A DNA stretch of 64,000 nt, from positions 1 to 64,000 of the forward strand of contig SFIS01000003.1 in NCBI GenBank assembly GCA_004555245.1, given 5' to 3'. The stretch is from Bacteroidales bacterium (GTDB lineage: Bacteria > Bacteroidota > Bacteroidia > Bacteroidales > Bacteroidaceae). The position numbers and the translations under genes are program-made. Below the pieces are notes generated by a model that did not search any database, was not told where the DNA came from, and saw nothing but the letters and a program-made list of their open reading frames with translations. Positions 53,090 to 62,729 of this stretch are shown here, piece by piece (position 1 is the stretch's first letter; each line of letters starts with the position of its first letter).

Positions 53090-55204
53090 CTATTCCTCCT
53101 CCATGTACGACGAGAGCATGAGCAGTTCGTCGCGGTATTGTGCCGCCTGTATGAAGTCGAGGTTCTTCGCCGCCTCGCGCATGAGCGCCGTGGTGTGTGC
53201 GATGCACTTGCGCAGCTCCTCTTTCGACATCTTCCCATAGACGGGCAGGGCGGCGTCGGCTGCCATTCCTCCGCCTTCTTCCGGAAGAAGGTATCTTCTC
53301 TCCGACGGCTCGACGTATATCTCTCGCCGCTTCGCCATATCTTCGTAGTGTGAGGCGCGTGATGTCGGGGCGGTGCCCTTGACGGCGTCGAACTCCTGCT
53401 TGCGCATGGCGGCGAGGCCTCCGTCGGTGACGGCCTTGTGTATCTGGCGCGGAATGATGCCGTGCTCCTCGTTGTACGCCATCTGTTTCCGGCGGCGTCG
53501 CGCCGTCTCGTCGATGGTGGTCTGCATCGACCGAGTGACGGTGTCGGCGTACATGATTACCAGTCCGTTGACGTTGCGGGCGGCGCGCCCCGCCATCTGC
53601 GTCATGCCGCGGGCGTTGCGCAGGAATCCCTCCTTGTCTGCGTCGAGGATGGCGACGAGCGAGACCTCGGGAAGGTCGAGACCCTCGCGCAGCAGGTTGA
53701 CGCCGACGAGGACGTCGTAGGTGCCGGCGCGCAGGTCGTTGAGAATCTTTATTCGGTCAAGCGTATCGACGTCGGAGTGTATGTAGGCTGTCGGAATGCC
53801 GTGGTTCAGCAGATATTCCGTCGTCTCCTCTGCCAGGCGTTTTGTCAGCGTGATGACAAGGGTGCGCTCGCGGCGTTCCTGGCGCACCACAATCTCGTTC
53901 AGCAGGTCGTCAATCTGGTTGTGTGTGGGACGCACGAGAATCTCGGGGTCGAGCAGTCCCGTAGGGCGTATGATCTGCTCTACGACGACGCCTTCAGCCT
54001 GTTCAAGCTCGTAGGGTGCGGGAGTGGCGGAGACGTAGATGACCTGCCGTGCGAGGGTCTCGAACTCCTCGAACTTCAGCGGACGGTTGTCGAAGGCGGC
54101 GGGCAGGCGGAAGCCGTACTCCACGAGGTTGCGCTTGCGCGAGCGGTCGTTGCCCCACATGGCGTGAAGCTGCGGCACGGAGGCGTGGCTCTCGTCGATG
54201 ATGACGAGGACGTCCTTGGGGAAGAAGTCGAAGAGGCAGTAGGGACGCTCGCCCGCCTGGCGCCCGTCGAAATAGCGCGAGTAGTTCTCGATGCCCGAGC
54301 AGTGGCCAAGTTCCTTTATCATCTCCATGTCGTTCTCCACACGTTCCTTGATGCGCTGTGCCCGCAGCGTGTCGCCCTTCTCCTCGTAGTATGCGATGCG
54401 CTCGCACAGGTCGTCCTGTATCTGGCGCAGGGCGATGTCGGTCTGCTCTTTAGACGTGACGAAGATGTTGGCGGGAAAGACCTGGTACTCGTCGAAGGAG
54501 GCAAGGCGGCGGAGCGTGACGGCGTCGAGCTCTTCGATGCCCTCTATCGTGTCGCCCCACATTGTGACGCGCAGTATGCGCTCGCTGTATGCCATAGCGA
54601 TGTCGATGGTGTCGCCCTTCACACGGAAAGTGCCGCGCTCGAGAGCCATGTCGTTGCGGGTGTAGAGGGCATCGACAAGGCGCCGCAGCAGTACGTTGCG
54701 GTCGATGTCGCTGTCGCGGCGCAGGGTGATGACCGAACCTTTCATCGCCGCCGGGCCGCCCATGCCGTAGATGCACGACACGGAAGCCACCACGACGATG
54801 TCGCGCCTGCCGGAGAGGAGCGACGAGACGGCGGAGAGGCGCAGGCGGTCGATGTCTTCGTTGATGGCAAGGTCCTTCTCTATGTATGTGTCGGAAGACG
54901 GCATGTAGGCCTCCGGCTGGTAGTAGTCGTAGTAGGATACGTAATACTCCACCGCATTGCGGGGGAAGAAGCCCTTCATCTCTTCGTAGAGCTGGGCGGC
55001 GAGCGTCTTGTTGTGCGACAGGATGAGGGTGGGGCGGTTGACGTTGGCTATGACATTGGCGACGGTGAATGTCTTGCCGGAACCCGTCACGCCCAGCAGC
55101 ACCTGCGCACGGTCGCCCCTGAGCACACCCTCGCTCAGCTGCGCGATGGCATCCGGCTGGTCGCCCGTAGGCTCGTATCTTGATGTAAGGGAAAATTTGT
55201 CCAT
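53090..55204 (-). CDS. uvrB: Excinuclease ABC subunit B
   Basis: A 704-residue UvrB: Walker A LLGVTGSGKTFT, the beta-hairpin region YYVSYYDYYQPEAYMP, DESHAS (Walker B), helicase motif VLVGVNLLREGLDLPEVSL and motif VI QMAGRAARN. The C-terminal UVR domain (AKNLDFIQAAQYRDEL) contacts UvrC. Full length. A -7 element TAATTTTG lies at 55252-55245. Confidence 0.97.
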   Translation of the reverse strand: MDKFSLTSRYEPTGDQPDAIAQLSEGVLRGDRAQVLLGVTGSGKTFTVANVIANVNRPTLILSHNKTLAAQLYEEMKGFFPRNAVEYYVSYYDYYQPEAYMPSSDTYIEKDLAINEDIDRLRLSAVSSLLSGRRDIVVVASVSCIYGMGGPAAMKGSVITLRRDSDIDRNVLLRRLVDALYTRNDMALERGTFRVKGDTIDIAMAYSERILRVTMWGDTIEGIEELDAVTLRRLASFDEYQVFPANIFVTSKEQTDIALRQIQDDLCERIAYYEEKGDTLRAQRIKERVENDMEMIKELGHCSGIENYSRYFDGRQAGERPYCLFDFFPKDVLVIIDESHASVPQLHAMWGNDRSRKRNLVEYGFRLPAAFDNRPLKFEEFETLARQVIYVSATPAPYELEQAEGVVVEQIIRPTGLLDPEILVRPTHNQIDDLLNEIVVRQERRERTLVITLTKRLAEETTEYLLNHGIPTAYIHSDVDTLDRIKILNDLRAGTYDVLVGVNLLREGLDLPEVSLVAILDADKEGFLRNARGMTQMAGRAARNVNGLVIMYADTVTRSMQTTIDETARRRRKQMAYNEEHGIIPRQIHKAVTDGGLAAMRKQEFDAVKGTAPTSRASHYEDMAKRREIYVEPSERRYLLPEEGGGMAADAALPVYGKMSKEELRKCIAHTTALMREAAKNLDFIQAAQYRDELLMLSSYMEEE

Positions 55205-55316
55205 GTCTGTCGGCTTTCTGATGAATGATGTTATGCAAGCCGTGCAAAATTACACATTTTTTTTCAAATGTTTGTTATAAAATGTACCTGAATTACAAAA
55301 AAATATGTAAGATGCT

Positions 55317-55346
55317 TTGACAGACGGAAAAAAATGAGTAATTTTG
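55317..55346 (+). promoter_or_regulatory. Promoter of the bamD-rpoZ run
   Basis: TTG (55317-55319), a 19-bp spacer and TAATTTTG (55339-55346), 84 bp ahead of bamD. Confidence 0.75.
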
Positions 55347-55430
55347 CAGGGAAAAATCAAATTTCGCACTCACGGCAGAACACCGCACGCTCTGCGGACA
55401 GACAACGCCGGAATGCGGAAAAGGCAGAAA

Positions 55431-56261
55431 ATGAAGAATCTTACCGTTTGCATACTTGTCTCAATCCTGGCCGCCGGTTGTACTAACGAGTTCAACGCCG
55501 TATATAAGTCAGATAACTACGAATACAAGTATGAATTTGCAAAACAATGCTTTGCAAGAGGAAAATACACCCAGTCCGCCGCATTGTTGGGAGAACTTGT
55601 GACAATATACAAGGGCACCGATAATGCGGAGGAATCGCTGTATATGTATGCCATGTCACTGTACAGAAGCTCTGACTTCGAGGCGGCGAGCGACGCATTC
55701 CGGAAATGCTGCACGTCATACCCGAAGGGCACCTACACCGAGAGCGCGTATTTCTACGTGGCGGAGAGCCTGTACGAGAGCTCGCCCGAGCCGCGCCTCG
55801 ACCAGTCGCCCACGCTGGCTGCCATAAAGGCCTACCAGGACTTCCTCGATATTTTCCCCAGGTCAAAACGCAGGCAGGACGCACAGGCAAGGATGCTTGA
55901 ACTGCAGGACAAGCTCGTCATGAAAGAATACTACAACGCAAAGCTATACTACAACCTCGGGACGTATTTCGGAAACTGCCTCAGCGGCGGATCAAACTAT
56001 GAGGCGTGCATCATAACGGCGGAAAACGCACTGAAAGACTATCCCTATATGGACAAAAGGGAGGACTTCGCGCTCCTGATAATGAAAAGCAAATACTATC
56101 TCGCTGTACACAGCATAGAAAGCCGCAGACAGGAACGCTTCCAGAACGCCGAGGACGAATGCTACGGATTCATCAACGAATATCCTGATTCTAAAGAAAG
56201 GGACACCGCCGAGAAATTCATCGCGGTATGCAAGAAATATACTGGCGGGACAAATGAATGA
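55431..56261 (+). CDS. bamD: Outer-membrane assembly lipoprotein BamD
   Basis: A 276-residue lipoprotein (lipobox LAAGC) of TPR repeats. Segments such as YEFAKQCFARGKYTQSAALL, LYMYAMSLYRSSDFEAASDAF and KGTYTESAYFYVAESLY match BamD/ComL. It helps BamA insert outer-membrane barrels, such as the SusC-like receptor here. Start at 55431, the first ATG that opens on the signal peptide. Confidence 0.92.
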   Translation: MKNLTVCILVSILAAGCTNEFNAVYKSDNYEYKYEFAKQCFARGKYTQSAALLGELVTIYKGTDNAEESLYMYAMSLYRSSDFEAASDAFRKCCTSYPKGTYTESAYFYVAESLYESSPEPRLDQSPTLAAIKAYQDFLDIFPRSKRRQDAQARMLELQDKLVMKEYYNAKLYYNLGTYFGNCLSGGSNYEACIITAENALKDYPYMDKREDFALLIMKSKYYLAVHSIESRRQERFQNAEDECYGFINEYPDSKERDTAEKFIAVCKKYTGGTNE

Positions 56262-56354
56262 CACGCTGCAACAACGTGTAACACAAGAATATAAGAGGTG
56301 GGACTGCAAACTGCCACCGTCAAACAAAAATACAATAAACCACTGACATAAATT

Positions 56355-56690
56355 ATGGACTACAAGAAATCAAAAGCACCTGCAAACACTGTCACAAGAA
56401 ACATCGTCGATCTCAGCAACGATACGGGAAACATATACGAATCGGTGGCTATCATCGCAAAACGCTCTAACCAGATAGCTGCGGAAATAAAGCAGGATCT
56501 GCAGAAGAAACTCGCCGAGTTCTCTTCATACAACGATACGCTCGAAGAGGTGTTCGAGAACAGAGAGCAGATTGAAATATCACGCTACTACGAGAAACTG
56601 CCTAAACCGACACTCCTCGCCACCGAAGAGTTTGAACAGGGACAGATTTACTGGCGGGACCCCATGCGCGACGCTAAGGCCGCAGAATGA
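56355..56690 (+). CDS. rpoZ: RNA polymerase omega subunit, Bacteroidetes type
   Basis: A 111-residue protein containing NIYESVAIIAKRSNQIAAEIKQDL, equivalent to the omega helix that packs on the beta' subunit. The C-terminal half (NREQIEISRYYEKLPKPTLLATEEFEQG) is usual for Bacteroidetes omega. It lies 93 bp after bamD. Confidence 0.85.
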   Translation: MDYKKSKAPANTVTRNIVDLSNDTGNIYESVAIIAKRSNQIAAEIKQDLQKKLAEFSSYNDTLEEVFENREQIEISRYYEKLPKPTLLATEEFEQGQIYWRDPMRDAKAAE

Positions 56691-56757
56691 CATGACGGGA
56701 ATGTGACAAAGACAACATAACCACCTGCCTTGACATCACCAACAAACAAACAGAAGC

Positions 56758-57216
56758 ATGATACAGCGAATACAAACTATATACCTGCTGCTGGCCGCCA
56801 TACTCTTGACAGTGTGTGCCTGCCTGCCCATCGGAACATTTGTGCCTACGGCTGTCGGCATACCGTCAGAGATGTACAACATCTCGATAATCAACGGAGA
56901 GACAGGGACATGGGACTTCTCAGGCTTCTCGCTCTTTATGCTGCTGGTCGCCGCTGCCGCTGTCACGGTGATGAATGTCTTCAACTATCATAACCGGAAA
57001 AAACAGAAAAACTATTGCAACATCGCCATTCTCGTAGCAGTGTTGTGGATAGCGGACTATTTCATCTCAGCCGAACTGCTATGCCCCGAAGGCATGGAGT
57101 TCAAATACGGCTTCGCGGCTGCTCTGCCCTTCTTCGCCATCATCTTGATATGGCTCGCGAGAAAAGGCATCATTCACGACGAGAACCTGATAAAAGCCGC
57201 TGACAGAATAAGATGA
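56758..57216 (+). CDS. DUF4293 membrane protein
   Basis: A 152-residue protein with four hydrophobic segments: IQTIYLLLAAILLTVCACLP, LFMLLVAAAAVTVMNVF, NIAILVAVLWIADYFI and AALPFFAIILIWLA. It matches the Bacteroidetes DUF4293 family, which often follows rpoZ. Function unknown. Confidence 0.85.
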   Translation: MIQRIQTIYLLLAAILLTVCACLPIGTFVPTAVGIPSEMYNISIINGETGTWDFSGFSLFMLLVAAAAVTVMNVFNYHNRKKQKNYCNIAILVAVLWIADYFISAELLCPEGMEFKYGFAAALPFFAIILIWLARKGIIHDENLIKAADRIR

Positions 57217-57248
57217 TCTGAACGTGTCACCTCAAACCCCTAACACGT

Positions 57249-57290
57249 TTCACTCGTCAACTCGTCAACTGAAATACCCGTCAACTAATA
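57249..57290. repeat. CGTCAACT repeat cluster
   Basis: CTCGTCAACT, CGTCAACTGAAATA and CCCGTCAACTAATAAAA, 20 bp ahead of the ATG at 57311. The unit CGTCAACTGAAATAC also occurs, with one substitution, at 40011. Confidence 0.75.
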
Positions 57291-57310
57291 AAATTTTATC
57301 GAAAGTTAAT

Positions 57311-58111
57311 ATGCAAGTCAAGAAAGTCCTCTTCATCAATACTGAGACAGCACCATACGTGGCAGAAAACACTCTGTCTATCATGGGTAAACGAATACCT
57401 GAAACCATACAGGGCAGCGGATGCGAGATAAGAACATTCATGCCGAAATGGGGCAACATCAACGAACGCAGAGGACAACTGCATGAGGTGATAAGACTGT
57501 CGGGAATGAACATCATCATCAACGGTACCGACCACCCCCTCATCATCAAGGTCGCATCCATTCCAGTCTCGAGAGTGCAGGTCTATTTCATCGACAACGA
57601 GGACTTCTTCATACACAGAGGACTGGAACGAAACGCCGACGGACAACTATGCGACGACAACGGAGAAAGAGCCGTCTTCTTTGCAAGAGGCGTGCTCGAG
57701 ACGGTCAAGAAACTGAGATGGACACCAGATGTCATTCACTGTGTCGGATGGATGGCGTCTGTCGTGCCTTTCTATATCAGAAAAGCGTATGCCGACGAAC
57801 CGTGCTTCCAGAACGTTAAGATTGTCTCAAGCCTCTTCGACAAGGACATCAGCGGGACGATAGGAGAGAAATTCAAGAATAGCCTGATATTCAAGAATCT
57901 CAGCCTCGAGATGCTCGGAAAGTATAATGACGATTTCGACATGCACGAACTGCAGAAACTCGCTGTTGACTATTCTGACGGAATAATAGAAATTGCGGAG
58001 AACAACGACGAGGCAATGGCTGCATATATACGCCAGGCAAACATACCGATGCTGCCTTTTCCCGGAGACGACTTCTCCGACAAATACAGGGAGTTCTACA
58101 GCTCTCTCTGA
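57311..58111 (+). CDS. Glycogen/starch synthase N-terminal-like protein (GT5, catalytic domain half)
   Basis: A 266-residue protein similar only to the N-terminal Rossmann domain of GT5 starch synthases (KKVLFINTETAPYVAEN, DVIHCVGWMASVVPFYIRK). The usual KxGGL is changed (the stretch reads VAENTLSIMGK) and the C-terminal nucleotide-sugar domain is missing, so synthase activity is unlikely. It is recurrent in Bacteroidales next to DUF4270. Start at 57311 follows the repeat cluster. Confidence 0.8.
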   Translation: MQVKKVLFINTETAPYVAENTLSIMGKRIPETIQGSGCEIRTFMPKWGNINERRGQLHEVIRLSGMNIIINGTDHPLIIKVASIPVSRVQVYFIDNEDFFIHRGLERNADGQLCDDNGERAVFFARGVLETVKKLRWTPDVIHCVGWMASVVPFYIRKAYADEPCFQNVKIVSSLFDKDISGTIGEKFKNSLIFKNLSLEMLGKYNDDFDMHELQKLAVDYSDGIIEIAENNDEAMAAYIRQANIPMLPFPGDDFSDKYREFYSSL

Positions 58112-58270
58112 AATCCCTGACATTATGCGCCCCACAGCCTCTTCAGTGGAGCGCATAATATATTATGGTGCGGGAAAACATGCACGCCAAACACGGATGA
58201 AGACGAATATGAACGCCATGCCAACCCTACGCAAGGTATGACGACACCTACAGACAAAAAATCATTATCG

Positions 58271-59716
58271 ATGAGAAAAATACTCTTTGCTGCCATAACA
58301 CTTCTGCTCGCACTCGCCTCGTGCGATGACAATACAGACACGCTCGGCTCTTCGCTCACTAACACAGAAGACCTCATACAGGTCTCCGACAACGTCTTTG
58401 ACATCGTATCGAAGACCGTTGCTGCCGATTCTGTAATTTCAAGAAACACTCTCGGATATCTCGGGCTGGTCAAAGACCCCGAAACCGGAGCGTACGTGAA
58501 AAGCGACTTCGTCACGCAGTTTCATATCTCCGAAGGTTACGCCTTCCCGCCCGAAGACACTCTCGCAAGGGGAATAACAGCTGATTCGTGTGATGTCAGA
58601 CTCTTTTTCGAGAATTTCTACGGAGATTCCCTCGCCTCTATGAAAGCCACACTCTACGAACTGAGGAAACCCGTCGAGGAGAACGCCGTCTTCTACAACA
58701 ACTTCGACCCCGAAGCACAAGGATTCGTCAGAATAGGCACTGCAACGGCGCAGTGTACCAAGGCGTACTCGCTCGTCAACAAAAACCTCTCCGATTCGCT
58801 CAGACACTCGTCAAGCTACACGAACAACATTCTCTTCAACCTCAACCGGACATATATCTCTGCCGAAGGAAAGGAATACAACAACTACGGCACATATATC
58901 ATGGACAGATACTACGCAAACCCCGAAGACTTCAAAAACTCATACACTTTCGCACACAACGTCTGCCCGGGATTCTATATAAAACTCGAAAACGGAATAG
59001 GAAGCATGGCGTATATACGATCGTCGCAGATGAATGTCTATTACACCATTCATGACAGCATCGACAAGCCAAGCTACAACTCCTTCGCCGGAACGGAGGA
59101 GGTGAGACAGGTCACACGCATCATAACGGACAACAACCGCATACAGCAACTTGCACAGGACAACACTTGCACATACGTCAAGTCGCCTGCCGGACTGTTC
59201 ACGGAACTTACCCTGCCCGTAGAGGAGATATGCAAGGGACACGAGAATGACTCTATCATCTCGGCACAGGTGGTGCTGAAATGTTTCAACAAGGACAACG
59301 ATGTGAAATATGTGTTCTCCGCACCGCAGACACTACTTATGGTGCAGAACGTGAAGATGAAGGAGTTCTTCGAAGAATCCAAGATTGCAGACTACCGTAC
59401 CTCTTACATAGCACAGATAGCGTCGGACGGAGGGTCATACACCTTCGGCAATATCGGACACCTCATAAGGACAATGTATGACGCCATGCCACATGATGAT
59501 GCCGCACGCGAAGAGTGGAAAAGAAACAATCCGGAATGGAACAAGGTGCTGCTGATTCCTGTAAAGGCTGACTACACCTCCCTGCAGAGCTCCACAGTGC
59601 TGAGCAGCGTGTCGCACGACATGTCGCTGACAAGCGTCAGACTTGTAGGAGGAAGCGAAAGCCGAAACGGCAACGTGACAGTTTCGGTCATTTACAGCAA
59701 ATTCAACAAGGAGTAA
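58271..59716 (+). CDS. DUF4270 lipoprotein
   Basis: A 481-residue exported lipoprotein (LLLALASC) of the Bacteroidetes DUF4270 family. Motifs: DNTDTLGSSLT at the mature N-terminus, GYLGLVKDPETGAYVKSDFV and GSMAYIRSSQMNVYY. Predicted all-beta, surface or periplasmic. Function unknown. The start at 58271 opens on the signal peptide. Confidence 0.85.
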   Translation: MRKILFAAITLLLALASCDDNTDTLGSSLTNTEDLIQVSDNVFDIVSKTVAADSVISRNTLGYLGLVKDPETGAYVKSDFVTQFHISEGYAFPPEDTLARGITADSCDVRLFFENFYGDSLASMKATLYELRKPVEENAVFYNNFDPEAQGFVRIGTATAQCTKAYSLVNKNLSDSLRHSSSYTNNILFNLNRTYISAEGKEYNNYGTYIMDRYYANPEDFKNSYTFAHNVCPGFYIKLENGIGSMAYIRSSQMNVYYTIHDSIDKPSYNSFAGTEEVRQVTRIITDNNRIQQLAQDNTCTYVKSPAGLFTELTLPVEEICKGHENDSIISAQVVLKCFNKDNDVKYVFSAPQTLLMVQNVKMKEFFEESKIADYRTSYIAQIASDGGSYTFGNIGHLIRTMYDAMPHDDAAREEWKRNNPEWNKVLLIPVKADYTSLQSSTVLSSVSHDMSLTSVRLVGGSESRNGNVTVSVIYSKFNKE

Positions 59717-59739
59717 ATAACCTGTACATAATTATATAT

Positions 59740-59931
59740 ATGGCGGACAACTATCTCGAAAACCACTATCTCGACTATCTCAGAAGAAAGGAAGAGTGGC
59801 TGAAGAAGAAAAAGAAGTCGGCATTGCCAACTGGCAGAAAGACAAAGCCACGACATGACACCGACGCAAAGCGGAAAGCCGCCAATGGACTATACAACAC
59901 AATAGAGCGCCCCGAAGACGAGGCGCTCTAA
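59740..59931 (+). CDS. Small basic hypothetical protein
   Basis: A 63-residue lysine-rich protein (HYLDYLRRKEEWLKKKKKS, then RKTKPRHDTDAKRKAANG), 23 bp after the DUF4270 gene. No family recognised. The last codons form the hairpin AGAGCGCC/GGCGCTCT (59904-59929), a possible weak terminator. Confidence 0.6.
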   Translation: MADNYLENHYLDYLRRKEEWLKKKKKSALPTGRKTKPRHDTDAKRKAANGLYNTIERPEDEAL

Positions 59932-60103
59932 TTGTGTCCGTATAGTAAATGTCATCTCCATCTGCCACACCTTTACTCATCCTGCCTCTTCATCACGGCA
60001 TTCTTTTGTCATGCATCTGTCAGCATGAATGTTTTGGCACAGCCTTTGTACATGGTAATATGCAAAGCAATAACAACAACATTTATAAATATACAAAACA
60101 ACT

Positions 60104-62167
60104 ATGGCAAAAGGAAATATTGGTGTAACAACCGAAAACATCTTTCCAGTAATCAAGAAGTTCCTCTACTCTGACCATGAGATCTTCTTGCGCGAAATGA
60201 TTTCAAACGCTGTCGATGCAACGCAGAAACTCAAGACTCTGCACAGCCGTGGCGAAGTGAACGCTGAACTCGGCGAACTTAAAGTGCGCGTAGCACTCGA
60301 CAAAGACGCTGGCACACTCACCATCAGCGACAACGGCATCGGTATGACAGAAGAGGAAATTGACCGCTATATCAATCAGATTGCTTTCTCCGGCGTGACG
60401 GATTTCCTTGACAAATACAAGGACAACGCCAACCAGATAATCGGACACTTCGGACTCGGCTTCTATTCCTCTTTCATGGTATCTGACAAAGTGGATATCA
60501 TCACTCTGTCGTATAAAGAGGGGGCAAAGGCTGTCAAATGGACTTGCGACGGAAGCCCGGAATACGAGATTTCAGAAGCAGGGAAAACAGAGAGAGGTAC
60601 AGACATCGTGCTGCATATCAGCGACGACTGCAAAGAGTTCCTTGAACAAAATAAGATTCAGGAACTGCTCAACAAATACTGCAAGTTCATGTCTGTACCC
60701 GTCGCTTTCGGAAAGAAGCAGGAGTGGAGCTCGGAAGAGAAAAAGATGGTTGACACGGACGAAGACAACATCATCAACGGCGTGGAGCCTCTGTGGACAA
60801 AGACACCTTCTACACTTAAGGACGATGACTACAAGGCTTTCTACAGAACACTGTACCCTATGTCCGACGAGCCGCTGTTCTGGATTCACCTCAATGTTGA
60901 CTATCCGTTCAATCTCACCGGAATACTCTATTTCCCCAAAGTGAAGTCTAACCTCGAACTGCAGCGCAACAAGATTCAGCTATATTGCAATCAGGTGTAT
61001 GTCACTGACCAGGTTGAAGGCATCGTGCCTGAGTTCCTCACACTTCTCCACGGCGTAATCGACTCGCCGGACATTCCGCTCAACGTCAGCCGCTCATATC
61101 TACAGAGTGATGCTAATGTGAAGAAAATCTCTACTTACATCACAAAGAAAGTCTCTGACCGTCTGAAAGCTATCTTTACGGACAACAGGAAAGAATACGA
61201 GGAGAAATGGGATTCGCTCAAGCTCTTCATCAACTATGGGATGCTGTCGCAGCAGGACTTCTATGACAGGGCAAAGGACTTCTCGCTCTTCAAGGATATC
61301 GACGGGAAGTATTTCACGTACGACGAATACAAGGAACTGATAAAGGCTGAGCAGACAGACAAGGACGGCAACCTCGTATATCTCTATGCAACAGACAGAG
61401 AGGCGCAGTACAGCTACATCAAGAGTGCGCAGGATAAGGGGTACTCTGTGCTTATGTTCGACGGAGAACTTGACGTCCCGGCGGTTCAGGTCTTCGAGCA
61501 GAAGTTTGAGAAAGCACGCTTCTCAAGAGTGGATTCAGACATCATCGACCGCCTGATTGTGAAAGATGACCGGAAGAAGAACTCTCTCTCGCAGACAGAG
61601 ACTGACAATCTGTCAGCAGTGTTCCAGTCTCAGCTGCCCCAACTCGACAAGAAACAGTTTGTCGTGGAGGTTGACGCTCTCGGCGAGACGCAGAAGCCTA
61701 TCGTCATAACACAGAACGAATGGATGAGACGTATGAAGGAAATGTCGCAGCTGCAGGCGGGTATGTCGTTCTACGGAGAGATGCCTGACAGCTACGGAAT
61801 GGTTCTCAACTCTGACAATGCTCTCATCGCTGATGTCCTGAAACAGACAGAAGAGGCGTGCGCCGAGCAGCTAAAGCCTATCGACAGCGAGATAAAGGGC
61901 CTCGAAGCACGCAAGGCGGCTCTTGAACAAAGCCAGCAGGGAAAGAACGATGCAGACATCCCGCAGGACGAGAAAGACGACCTGAAGAAGACTAAGGACG
62001 ACATCACGGCACAGAAGGATGCACGCAAGAAAGTTCTGGCTGACTATGCCGCATCGAACGAGGTGGTTCATCAGCTCATCGACCTCGCTCTCTTGCAGAA
62101 CGGAATGCTGCGCGGAGAGGCTCTCGACAAGTTCCTTTCACGAAGCATCGACCTGTTAAAGAAGTGA
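60104..62167 (+). CDS. htpG: Molecular chaperone HtpG (Hsp90)
   Basis: A 687-residue Hsp90: GHKL ATPase motifs EIFLREMISNAVDAT, DNGIGMTEEE and GHFGLGFYSSFMVSD, the middle-domain catalytic-arginine region and a dimerisation end (NGMLRGEALDKFLSRSIDLL). Full length. The final codons and stop lie in the first unit of a tandem repeat. Confidence 0.97.
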   Translation: MAKGNIGVTTENIFPVIKKFLYSDHEIFLREMISNAVDATQKLKTLHSRGEVNAELGELKVRVALDKDAGTLTISDNGIGMTEEEIDRYINQIAFSGVTDFLDKYKDNANQIIGHFGLGFYSSFMVSDKVDIITLSYKEGAKAVKWTCDGSPEYEISEAGKTERGTDIVLHISDDCKEFLEQNKIQELLNKYCKFMSVPVAFGKKQEWSSEEKKMVDTDEDNIINGVEPLWTKTPSTLKDDDYKAFYRTLYPMSDEPLFWIHLNVDYPFNLTGILYFPKVKSNLELQRNKIQLYCNQVYVTDQVEGIVPEFLTLLHGVIDSPDIPLNVSRSYLQSDANVKKISTYITKKVSDRLKAIFTDNRKEYEEKWDSLKLFINYGMLSQQDFYDRAKDFSLFKDIDGKYFTYDEYKELIKAEQTDKDGNLVYLYATDREAQYSYIKSAQDKGYSVLMFDGELDVPAVQVFEQKFEKARFSRVDSDIIDRLIVKDDRKKNSLSQTETDNLSAVFQSQLPQLDKKQFVVEVDALGETQKPIVITQNEWMRRMKEMSQLQAGMSFYGEMPDSYGMVLNSDNALIADVLKQTEEACAEQLKPIDSEIKGLEARKAALEQSQQGKNDADIPQDEKDDLKKTKDDITAQKDARKKVLADYAASNEVVHQLIDLALLQNGMLRGEALDKFLSRSIDLLKK

Positions 62168-62244
62168 CGTTGCTGCTGTTGAAGAAGTGACATTGCTGCT
62201 GTTGAAGAAGCGACATGCTGCTGATGAAGAAGCGACATGCTGCT
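62155..62244. repeat. Tandem repeat over the htpG 3' end
   Basis: Four units of 23, 23, 22 and 22 bp of the form GTTGAAGAAGYGACATTGCTGCT starting at 62155. The htpG stop is in unit 1, so the later units are downstream duplications of the gene end. Confidence 0.85.
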
Positions 62245-62336
62245 GTGCAGCGGTATGAACTGACGGTATATGATGGTCGGGGAGGACAGCATGACAATCC
62301 TCCGACACTCTACAAGATGCCGTGGCAGTCAGGAAC

Positions 62337-62397
62337 AAAGCCCGGCTTTCGGTCCTGTTATCCCCACGGGATAGCAAATGACTGAAAGCCGGGCTTT
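62337..62397 (+). terminator. Intrinsic terminator downstream of htpG
   Basis: AAAGCCCGGCTTTC (62337-62350) is the exact complement of GAAAGCCGGGCTTT (62384-62397), followed by TCTCTTGTTGG. Confidence 0.8.
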
Positions 62398-62425
62398 CTC
62401 TTGTTGGCTCATTCTGCCTGTCTCG

Positions 62426-62566
62426 TCATGCCATATAGTTGCATGATGTGTGGCTTGGGTGGTTCCTGCACATCGTCTTCCTGTTGTTCAGGCTGTGTGC
62501 CAGTGCGCGAAGGCTGTGGATGATGTTGTCAGGGATAGTCAGTTCTTCTGGTGTAAAATACGTCAT
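62426..62566 (-). CDS. Possible small protein (YFTPEEL type)
   Basis: A 46-residue frame starting MTYFTPEELTIPDNIIHSLRA. The opening resembles short Bacteroidales proteins of unknown function, from memory only. It could also be chance. The rest of the 560-bp gap (62168-62729) holds the htpG repeat, its terminator and nothing else I can name. Confidence 0.4.
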   Translation of the reverse strand: MTYFTPEELTIPDNIIHSLRALAHSLNNRKTMCRNHPSHTSCNYMA

Positions 62567-62729
62567 AGGCTTTGGGAAATGAAGTGAAAGATATTGAAAT
62601 ATTCTCTGTTTCAATATTATAACGTTCCTTCGCTGCCCTTTATTGTATGCCGCCGAAGTTTTTTTTATGTGCTGTTTTCTTTATGTATGGCATTCGGTTG
62701 TGTCAGTGTGTAGGAGTGCCGCGCTTTTC

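Noticed and set aside
53438..55183. 581-codon open frame opposite uvrB, and similar long frames at 1963-2949 and 14449-15693
   Set aside because: They mirror strongly conserved genes on the other strand, show no family features and arise from codon bias.
60020..60060. Sigma-54 promoter before htpG (TGGCACAGCCTTTG)
   Set aside because: The GG-N10-GC rule is not met; it may instead be a poor -7 element. Not called.
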